From NCBI GenBank assembly GCA_964020085.1, contig OZ026608.1:12440279-12504278 (forward strand): 64,000 bases of DNA. Reading direction: 5' to 3'. Shown here piece after piece: positions 1 to 10,400 of the stretch; the first letter of the stretch is position 1; each line of letters begins with the position of its first letter. The translations under genes and the position numbers were made by a program. The DNA comes from Micromussa lordhowensis. Its lineage: Eukaryota > Cnidaria > Anthozoa > Scleractinia > Lobophylliidae. The notes under the pieces are model-generated. The model was not told the DNA's origin and searched no databases. It saw only the letters and a program-made list of their open reading frames with translations.

Positions 1-891
1 CCGAGGTTTCTGGAATATACAGTGGCTCACGTAACCTTTGTTAACCTGTGCTGCTGAACCTGAAAGAGCTCTGCACTTGTTCAGAAACGATACGGTCTTG
101 TAACCGTTTTCCATTGATTCGTTTTCCAGTCAATCTGCAAATTGAAAGTTGGCATAATTACAATGTATGACTTTTATAGGCGTTTTCCCGCCCTTGTACC
201 ATGCTAGGCAAAGATTTCCTTCTCCTTCTACTCGTCGAGAGACGAGAGAGAACCACTGCGCAGAAACCTGACACAAACAGACCAGCGACGCGCGGTGTGG
301 TCAATTTTCGTCACCTTTTACAATAAAAAATGATATATTGTATGCACCTTTCGTCAGTCATTGATTAATTGCCCGTCGGTCGAGAGGTTAGTTTGGCAGT
401 TGGGACGGACTTAAGAGGTCGTTACCGTTGTGGAGAGGTGGCTGTTGTAGAAAGATTAAAATAAGAGTGAATGTATGGACCTTCCGCCGGGACAAAAAGT
501 AATCGTTGTAGAGAGGTTGAGTTATCTAAGGTTCGGCTGTCTAAGGAAGTAAGAAAATTTCCTAACAAATATCAGTGAGCCAGGTTCGTGCTGTAATTAT
601 TTAATAAGCCATTTCGGAATTGTTTTTACTTCAGTTGAAAATTGAAAAACTAGTCTTGGCCCACAACCTTTCATATTGAAATAAGTTTTCGTTGCACGTT
701 CATTATCTTGCAAATCAAACTCATTTCCATATAAAAGGTTGTGAGATACAACGGACTCGTTTTGAAACTGAGGTAAAAAGCAACTCGGAAAGGCCTATTA
801 TATTGGCATTCGCTTGTTTCAAAATTTCAAAATTCAAAAGCGTTCTCTTCCTCTCTCCCATCTTTCTTTTTTGTCCCGTCCGTCACCCATT
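1..891. repeat. Non-coding flank, partly duplicated at 27 kb
   Basis: No gene is seen here. Bases 1-62 recur almost unchanged at about 26989-27052, and the stretch at about 87-186 recurs at about 27480-27600. This region is therefore one copy of a dispersed or segmentally duplicated sequence. The remainder is AT-rich with no supportable coding frame. Confidence 0.6.
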
Positions 892-2570
892 CTAGTTCCC
901 AGAGCGTCGATATCTCGCTCCAAGATTCCACGCGCCTCTTGCGCTCTCGGAAAGCAAGCGACTGTTCTGACTGTTTCGGCATTCAACTGGTAAGGCATCG
1001 ATTACAGAAATAAGTCTAAATATATCTAACGGCGAGATGTTTAATTCTCTCAACCTGTGATTACTTTTAACAATAAATTCATTATTGTCGGAGATTAGAC
1101 CCCCCATTCGAAGAATTCCCTGTTCTGCGAGATTTTTAAAATAAACAGATTTGCCGCCGATACAAATAAATTTATTATTCCACACAATAGCTTTTGAAAG
1201 ATCTTCTCTTTTTTGATCCTGTACACTTGTGTGATTTGCTGCGGAACATTTTGCAAAACTTTTAAAGCATTCCTCATAAAATGCTGGAAGCTTCACAGGC
1301 AGTTTCTTCAAGTCAAAATCGCAGGATAAGATAAGGTTACCCCCTACAGGTTTAAGATAATGCAGTAGGTTTTTTCCAATTGCTTGGTTCATCACTTGCC
1401 AATTTTTTACAACAAAGGATTCTCTGAGTCTCTGTTATAGAATCTAAATGTGGGGCTTTAAGTCCTCCATCTTCAATATCACTAATAAGAGCAGCGCGTT
1501 TGATTTTGTCCTTCCTCTTCCAGATAAAATCGAAGATAATTTTGTTCACATCTTTCACAAATTCCCTATTTACGGATATCAAACTCGCGCGGTGTAGGAA
1601 AATAGGAATAATAAAGGTTTTGACAATTTGAATTCTTCCAATAATAGTCAAATCCCTCCACCTCCAAACTCGTAGTTTTTGTTGAATGAAACTAATTAGT
1701 TCATCAACATTTAATTTTTGTTTCGCTCGAAGGTCATAGGAGAAAAGCACTCCCAGAATTTTAACAACTTTTTTAATTTTTAAGTTGCATGAAACGGCAT
1801 TTTCTTGTTGTAGAGTAGAAGAGCAGTTACCTAATAGCATTGTTTCTGATTTATCGTGGTTGATCTTCAGGCCTGAACAAATTTTGTACTCTTCGAGACG
1901 AATCTTCTATAAGCTTAAGAAAGTACACAAGCGAAAGATTGTCTTTCAAAAAACCAGTTAGGTAATCTGCGAAAGGGCTTAATCTGGGCTCTTCATTGCC
2001 TACCTTAATACCACAAATACTGCGTACTTGCTTACACTGCTTACTGCTTACACCAATACAAAGAATTTCTATCACTATGATGAACAAGTAAGCAGAGAGG
2101 TGGTCTCCTTGTCTCACTCCTCTTTCAACTGGAAAGGGCTGAGTACAAAAACCATTGTTTATGACACAAGTTGAGATATTGTCGTAAAATGTATGAATCC
2201 ATTGCAAAAAAGATGGACTAAAACCAAAAGAGGTTAGAGTGCGAAATAGAAAATCTCTACCGACAGTATCGAAGGCTTTTTTGAATCTATACAAATCATT
2301 CTCCCCTCAAAATTATACCTTTCTGAGAATTCCATGACATCTTCTGTCGTTCTGACTGCGTCAAAAATAGTTCCTCCCTTAACATATGCACATTGATTAT
2401 AATGTATGATATTTGGCAAGACACTCTCTAAGCTTTTGACCCTATTTTTACGTCCACATTGATAAGTGAGATTGGTCTCCAATTCGACAAATCCCGTTTG
2501 TCTTTATCCTTTTTCTCAATTAAGGTAATAATGGCTTCCTTCTGGGGAATTTGACAACTCTCCATAATCA
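892..2570 (-). pseudogene. Decayed L1/Tx1-like LINE reverse transcriptase
   Basis: Consecutive minus-strand frames (about 2482-2234, 2294-1851, 1840-1352, 1395-892) read in order as a non-LTR retrotransposon ORF2. Visible landmarks are the RT segment FKKAFDTV, then RGVRQGDHLSAYLF, then SPFADYLTGFL, where the usual FADD active site has its second Asp changed to Tyr. These are followed by the thumb/connection region (RVWRWRDLTIIGRIQIVKTF, and later a GGLKAPH motif typical of L1/Tx1 ORF2). At least three frame changes and the lost catalytic Asp show it is dead. The N-terminal endonuclease and the C-terminal zinc-knuckle region are missing. A C-terminal fragment of a similar LINE lies at 24318-24746. 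Confidence 0.85.
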
Positions 2571-2601
2571 TAAGAATAGTTTAAACTGTCAGCCGTTAAT
2601 A

Positions 2602-3906
2602 TTTGAGTTAAACGGGACGTGTCGTTGGATATCAAGTTCGTGTTTTAGTAAATTCTGGAATGCGTGTGTTCAAAGATAGCAGTCACCTTTAACTGACTCT
2701 CTTGTTCCATTTTAATCTCAACGGACGTGTTTTAGTATTTTTCCAATTAGTTGTTTTCTCAGTGATAACAGCACTTTAACCTCTTCGGTACATTTTCATC
2801 TAAAAAAACGTGCTTTGGTATTTTCAAATTATTTCTGTTCTCAGATATAACAGCCCTTTATAAACGTGTTCGTGACATTTTGATCTCAACGTACGTCTTT
2901 TGGTATTAGTTTTCCAATTTGTTGTTTTCTCAGAGATAACAGCCCTAAAGTAAAACATCTGGCAATGCCTTTACTCCACGCCAGCGCTACATTTACTGAT
3001 TTGATTGATGTGTTCATTACATTTATGATCAAAGAATCTCTTCTTTACATTTCAATGCTGGAATATATATCTGATGCATGTTCAGAAACAATCATAAACA
3101 TTAGGGTTGAAACCATTCATAGTGAATTAAGTGGTTACCGTAATATCAAAGCGTTCCACTGCTAGTATCTGTTAACAAAGTTGTTCATCGCGCAGAATGC
3201 CTACACATCATTAATTACTCATAACCGGCTGCTGAAAAAAACGCAAAGCTTTAGTGTATTTCTCAGTTCTGTACTTTATCTTTACAATTCAGTTTAAAAC
3301 ACAAGACGTGGTAATACTGTTTGAAAACCATTGTGAGAAATCAATGACTTCTGACAGAGAAGAAAGTTTAGCCAAGGTGAACAATTCAACCTCACCTGGT
3401 TTCTTTGAACTGACATTGCATCCTAAAACATCTTTTTAAAAATTAGTTCTTATGACCCTTACTTGATATAATCTCTGTTTAACGTTTGGCTGTTCTCCAA
3501 TTCTCTCCGAGTCTTCTTTTTTCTGTCGCGCAGAAAATAGAATATCAGCCAAGTTAGAAATTTAATAAATTGGTTGAAATATTCGGCTCAATAGTAATAC
3601 TCGTTTATTAAACACAATTGGTTAGCGCATAAAAATTTCTGATTCTCAATATCATTTTGTACACTTTCCATTTGAAATTAGTACCCCATTCATGACGAAA
3701 TAAAGATCCTTTTCCGCTTAAAATAATGGTAAAATGGAACCTCGTTATGTAGAGCAAACTAAAATCTACCCTAATCTTCTTTTGCTCTGACTCTTGAATA
3801 ACGGAGTACTTAACCTCCTCCTAAAGAAGGACACAGGAAGTAACTCGGCATGCGTGTTGCACAGCAAATGTTAGCTCAAGACTAAGCCTGCTCGCGGTTA
3901 AGTTGT
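2602..3906 (+). repeat. Segmental duplication block, copy 1 (upstream of CTHRC1-like exon 1)
   Basis: A block of about 1.3 kb present three times: here, at 4772-6128 (lacking the first ~190 bp) and at 36452-37720. In each case it lies directly upstream of a CTHRC1-like first exon. It contains a 66-codon open frame (2965-3165) that is also open in copy 2 but broken in copy 3, and I do not regard it as a gene. The block probably includes the distal promoter region of the duplicated gene. Confidence 0.85.
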
Positions 3907-4222
3907 ATGGGTTATTGACCAAGCTTGTTCGGTCAAGATGGCTGGATATTGGCCGAGTTATTTTTTTGCGTGTTTATGGACCGAGACGGAGTCGAGGTCC
4001 ATAAACACCCAAAAAAAGAGCGAGGCCAATATCAAGCCATCTTGACCGAACAAGCTTGGTCAATAAAGGATTTATTATATGGCTTTTGGGGAAATTTTTC
4101 TTGCGGGACAAGGCGGGTAGTCCCGAGCGGGCAAGATGGCTCCATCTTGCCTGCTCGGGTAGCCAATCACAGCGCAGGACTTGATTCATCTTGCCCGCTC
4201 GCGGAGCTAGCCATATAATAAA
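3907..4222. mobile_element. Two adjacent foldback MITEs in the promoter region
   Basis: Bases 3914-4064 form a long hairpin: ATTGACCAAGCTTGTTCGG at the left edge is matched by its complement at the right edge, with an inner GTGTTTATGGACC/GGTCCATAAACAC stem. Bases 4071-4222 form a second foldback whose ends are TTTATTATATGGCT and its complement. Neither is present at the equivalent place in block copy 2 (about 6125-6135), so both were inserted after, or lost relative to, the duplication. They end about 180 bp before the exon 1 ATG of gene A. No coding capacity. Confidence 0.8.
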
Positions 4223-4403
4223 TTATAATAGAGGACAACTTATGTCTTACTTTGATTAAAATCTTCTTATTGGGTTATAACCTTTGTTTTGAAAAACAGC
4301 GTTTTATCTACACTGACTGGTGTTATATTACATTCCATGGCATTAAAAAAAAGCGTCAGAAGTCCTACTGTTATAAAGTGTTGATCGTTTTAACTCTTGA
4401 AGC

Positions 4404-7400
4404 ATGGCACAGTTTGTATATTTTGCTGTTTTGTTGGTGTTTTGTGGAACAGGGGACTCACTGGAAACCACTACCAGCCCTCTACAACAAAATACCGGCG
4501 CTACCAAGGACTTATGTGAGGTACAGAATTAAATATGAATTCCCTCTTTTAACAAAAATTAATCTGACGAATATGAGCTTGAAGATGTTTTGCATGATTC
4601 ATTTCTGGGAATAAGTGAGGCCTTTAGTGTGTGTACTTGTCATGAAGTCGCGTAAAAACCTGCCACAGGGCTGTGTCCCCCTCAATTACGCCATATTGTT
4701 GTTTGCGTATTTTGCTGTGTTACCTTTTGTCTGGTTGCGTTACATTCTACATTTAGTTTGGATAATGGAATAGTGACATTAATCTAAAAAACGTGCTTTG
4801 GTATTTTCAAATGTGTTCTGTTCTCAGAGATAACAGGCCTTAAACGTGTTCGTGACATTTTGATCTCAACGTACGTCTTCTGGTATTAGTTTTCCAATTT
4901 GTTGTTTTCTCAGAGATAACAGCCCTAAAATAGATTATCTGGCAATGCCTTTACTCCACGCCAGCGCTACATTTACTAAATTAATTGATGTGTTCATTAC
5001 ATTTATGAACAAAGAAACTCTTCTTTACATTTCAATGCTGGAATATATATCTGATGCATGTTCAGAAACAATCATAATCATTATGGTTGAAACCATCCAT
5101 AGTGAATTAAGTTGTTACCGTAATATCAAAGCGTCCCACTGCTAGTTATAATTATCTTTTAACAAAGTTGTTATCGCTGTTAAAAACAACGCAAAGCTTT
5201 AGTGTATTTCTGTGTATTTCTGTACTTTATCTTTGCAATTCAGTTAAAAAACAAGACGTGGTAATATTGTTTGAAAACCATTGTGAGAAATCAATGACTT
5301 CTGACAGAGGAGAAATTTTAACCATAGTGAACAATTCAACCTCAGCTGGTTTCTTTGAACTGACATTGCATCCTGAAACATCTTTTGAAAAATTAGTTCT
5401 TATGACCCTTGCTTGATATACTCTCTGTTTGACGTTTTGCTGTTCTCTAATTCTCTCCGAGTCTTCATTTTTCCGTCGCGCAGAAAATAGAATAAGTGAT
5501 CATATCAGCCAAGTTAGAAATTTAATAAATTGGTTTAAATATTGGGCTCAATAGTAATACTCGTTTATTAAACACAATTGGTCAGCGCATAAAAATTTCT
5601 GATTCTCAATATCAGTTTAAAAAACTTTCCAATTGAAATAAGTAACCTATTCATGACGAAATAAAGATCCGCCTCGCGCTTAAAATAATGGTATAATGCA
5701 ACGATGTAATTGCGGTTACGATTAATGTACTTTCACGCTTTAGGATTACATGTATGACACTTTCCCGCTACACTTGACGCGTTTTGTGGAACACAAATGA
5801 TCACCGACAGGGATATGATTACTCTGGAATGTTACAAGCCACGAGATATCCCATGGAGACGTAGAACTAAAAGTTCTACATCTACACGGGATGCCAGATC
5901 TGTTTTTTGGTTGCTAAGAACGTTTGGCTCGTTATGCGCTTAAAATAATGGTAAAATGCAACCTGGTTATGTAGAGCAAACTAAAATCTACACTAATGTT
6001 CTTTTGCTCTGACTCTTGAATAACGGAGTACTTAACCTCCTCCGAAAGAAGGACACAGGAGGTAACTCGGCATGCGTGTTGCACAGCAAATGTTAGCTCA
6101 AGACTAAGCCTCCTGGCGGTTAAGTTATCATAATAGAGGACAACTTATGTCTTACTTTGATTAAAATCTTCTCATCGGGTTATAACCTTTGTTTTGAAAA
6201 ATAGCGTTTTATCTACACTGACTGGTGTTATATTACATTCCATGGCATTAAAAAAAGCGTCTTAAAGGCTGAGCACATACCATCTCGGAACCAGTTACGA
6301 AACGAGTTCATACCACACAGACGTGTAGTTCTACTGTTATAAAGTGTTGATCTTTTTAACTCTTGAAGCATGGCACAGTTTGTATATTTTGCTGCTTTGT
6401 TGGTGTTTTGTGGAACAGGTGACTCACTAGAAACCACTACCAGCCCTCAACAACAAAATACCGGCGCTACCAAAATCGATTCCTCTTCTAGCAACAATGG
6501 TTAATTGCATTTGCGTTGTATATGTTCCGTTCTTATTTGCGTGATTTAAAGTATTTATGTCAGTTAACTTTAAGATAGAAGGAAAAAAAGACGTACATGT
6601 ATGTTCTGTATCGAGCCCGAACTCTCTAAACAACAAGATCAACAAAGCGATGCAAGAATGTTTGCTTCAGAAGTCATTGATTGTTAATTCTTTAAAAACA
6701 AAGGAGCAAACATTGTTATCTTGCATAACAATGTTAGAGGGAAATATTTGAGCTGATTAAGAGAGGTGCAGGGTGACTGTCAATATGTGTGGAATAGATA
6801 TCAAGGCTTAAAAATCAAACAATGATGTTCATAGAACGTGACCTTGGTCTATAAATTGGAAGAGCCGCCAGTTTGTTAACAAACACGTTGACACTAAAAA
6901 GACTGTCTGTTCTATAATAACAAGTAGCTCTAAAGCAGTTAGAGACAAAAAGGCGAATAAATTTGCGCACTTCATTTGGCTATGCGCCGAATCAATGTAG
7001 GTATCGACAGGAAAAATGCAATTTTTACGTTTTTTAAGTTTTACACTTTGTTTGTTAGTGCAATAAATGCGTGTTTTGGTTTCTTCATAGAAATCTATAT
7101 CTGCCAATGGATTTCCAGGTATTCCAGGATCCAATGGCATGCCAGGAATGCCTGGCATTCCGGGACCGCAAGGACCGCAGGGAAGAGATGGAGTTAAAGG
7201 ACAGATTGGCGACAAGGGGTCGCAAGGAATACTGGGACAAAAGGGAGAGAAAGGAAATGAAGGGCCTCGTGGGAAGAGTGGGCCGCCAGGAATGATGGGA
7301 ACAAAAGGAGCGAAGGGTATTGTGGGAGATCAAGGCATAAAAGGCGATAAGAGAGAGAAAGGAGAAAGCGTGACAAGTCCTTCTAGTGCAGTGCCACAAA

Positions 7401-10400
7401 CCAACTGGAAACAATGTGTGTGGAAAAATCTGAATGATGGTCAAGATAGCGGTAAGATCAAGGTAAGAAAGAAATATTCTAATTGGAATTGGGCGTAAGC
7501 AAAATCACTTTCATCACCTTATGAAGGGTAAAACTCAGGTTAAGAATTCGATGAAATATATGCCTGTAATCTGATTTGTCCAGTTAAGGACTCAGCAGGC
7601 GTGAAAAACTGTACTTTTCCATAAATTACCTTTGGGAGTATGAAATGGCCAAAGGAACCCAATCTCTTTCTTCTGATGTAAACGTTGTATAAATAGTAAC
7701 GACGGCCCTGCTGTTGGTATGTTAGTGTAAAGGAAAATATTGCTTAGATAACTGAACATTTTCAAAAGGCCAGAACTCCAAGAGAGTCATCTAGACAAAT
7801 TAAAAGGTACAGTCGACTCCAGCAGTCCAGCTATAGCGGATACCCTCGGGACCGCGATTTGGTGTCCGTAATAGCGAGAGTCCGTAACAGCGGGATGCGA
7901 TAAAATGTTTATTTTAAACCATATTTACAGAAGGGGGTCACATGTGTGTTCATTTTCATTAACTCCAGCGCCTTTTTCAGACCCGTTGTCGCACGTAAAG
8001 AGCATCAGAACTTTATTTACAAACAGAACAGAACTTAACAGGAGTTACGTACCCTTTGTGAACAGTAGTTAACAACAACAACAATCATCGTATGTTGCAG
8101 CAATGTCCACACATGCATCGTTTTGGTTTCCTACTGTACTGAAGTACAGTAGTGTACATTTCTAAAAAATATTATTTGGACAGACTGGACGAACTTACTC
8201 ATGGCAGCGAGACTGCAAAGAGGGCCTGAAGAGAAATACGTGAAGGAATTTTGATTGATGGACAGAGGAAACGGAAATCGACCAAAGAAGACAAAGGCAA
8301 TCTCAAAAAGCAGAAAAAATAGACTTGACATGTGTGCAAATATTCCTAAGGTGCTGCTGCTGCTCGAGAGAGAAAACAATAAAATTGTCACGTTGGCACC
8401 GAATAAAATATTACGTAAGTCCGTAATAGCGGGAGTTTATTTCAGTCAAAATGTCTGTAATTTTCGCCGGGGATTTAGCTGTTGTCCGTAATAGCGGGGT
8501 GTCCGTAATAGTGAGGTGTCCGCAAGGCGGGAGTTGATTGTAGTCCTTTTACAGTGCCGACGACAGTACAGAGTCGACGACCGATGACAATTGGTGTCAC
8601 TCCTTCAATTGTGATTGGTTAAAAGCACCCAGCTCATTTTTTTGCTGGCACTGTTCTGCAGACAATAGCAAAGCGTGCAAGTGACGTCATGACTCAGACA
8701 GGACTGACAGACAGATTTCCTCTAGTACTCTCAGAACACGCTGATGTTGTATGAGCCTCGTGGGGGATATGATCATTTGCATTCTATTTTAAAGCCTTGC
8801 GCACTTCGCTATTGTTTCATTTATGTAAAAGTGCGTCATATCTACAACTACTTAAGTTCTGTGTATAACTACGACGATCAGACGCTAGTTTTTATGCATG
8901 TAGAAATGATGTCATACCTACAGATTATCCATGGACTTTGTCCAGCCTACTTGTCGTCCCTCCACAACAATACCACCCGCAACGAAGCCTACCCTCATCC
9001 TCTAAACTACTTTTTACTGTCTGTACTGTGAACTCTGTGACATACGGTGAGCGTGCCTTTTATTTTTCCGCATCTATATTATGGAACAGTCTACAGTCTT
9101 TTAAATCTGCCCTCAAATTTTATTTTTGATTTATTCTATGAGGAACTCTATCAGCTTTTATTTTTTAAATATAATAGTAATTGAACTGAGTGGATTGCAA
9201 TTTGGTCTGAAACCATGCGCGTGATTTCAAAATCGAACGAGCGCGCAGCGCGACTTTGATTTGATTTCAGACCAAAATTGTACGACCCGAAGTTCAATTA
9301 CCACATTATTAAATCCATTTTTAAATCGCACAATTTAATAGCCTAAATACAGGAACAAGATTTTGATTAGGACCAATATTTATACACCGATTCAGGCTAT
9401 TACCGGAAGTAGCATGAAAGCGAGGCCTAAGGGCCAAGGGTGACATTTGCAGTGGCCGGGAGCGAAACATGGCGGTAAATTTAAACCTTACACCGGAGGA
9501 TATACCGTGCTCAAGCGTTGAAAATGTAGAGAATTTAGGTAAATGGACCGTTCCACAGTTAAAGTTCTGGTTAAAATGTAGACGGCTCAATCAACAAGGA
9601 TCAAAGAAGGATCTAGTCGAAAAGTAAGCTTTGAAACATTTCGCGCGAACTTGAGGAAACACTGTTCGAAGGCGTGCCTCACACAAAGCCTCTACGGTCA
9701 ACTTATTATTTTATTTTATTTTCTTTTTTTTGCCAGAGTCAAAGCATTCAACGCGATATCCTTTTATAGGGACAAAGTATATGATCCTGACCCTGACAGG
9801 TGCTATACCAAAGCAAAGCTTGAGAAACTTTAGCAAAATGATGTGGTAAATAACACGGTCAGCCAGACAAGTCAGTTGATTCACCTTTTGATAACTTTCC
9901 ACCCGACGATTCTACGCTATTTTCGGAAGACTTTTCTATTTTACCTTCATTTCTCCCGATGGACGCTTTTGAGCAAGTAAAAAATTCTGGCAAGTCCGTC
10001 AAGAAGTTTGCCAATGCAGATGTTGTGATAAACTCGAATGATAAAGGTCTTCGCATGATGAACTTTGTACATGATTTGCAAGTTTGCAACAGCGCTGAGA
10101 AACGTATTTGAGAGCATGCTGTTGGGCTTCTTACAAAAGGAACGTAAAATACAACTGAGGTTAAATTGGTTCTTAACCAAACGGAAACCCCGAAAATTCT
10201 TGCAGCAAAGTGTGACAAGCAGTGTCCCGCCTCTAATAGTGGATGCTGTTGTCATGTTATGGCGGTAGTTTGGAAACTCGAGGATATGACACGAAAGTCA
10301 GAGCTAATAAAGTCTGTGCCTGACAGCCTACCATGCACATCAAAGCCAAGGGAATGGGGAAAGGGGAACAAACGAGAAGTTGAATTCCACCCTGTCATGG

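Noticed and set aside
2965..5145. 66-codon frame (MPLLHASATF...) open in two duplicated blocks
   Set aside because: It is broken in the third block by 4-bp insertions and a stop and matches no family I know. Similarity between the two copies is explained by the DNA duplication.
7085..7444. Long minus-strand frames opposite the collagen exons (also 39319-39801)
   Set aside because: Shadows produced by the Gly-X-Y codon bias on the coding strand.
8131..8491. Lys-rich frames inside the pogo-like element as a possible transposase
   Set aside because: Too short, stop-interrupted and without DDE or CENP-B motifs; at most a remnant.
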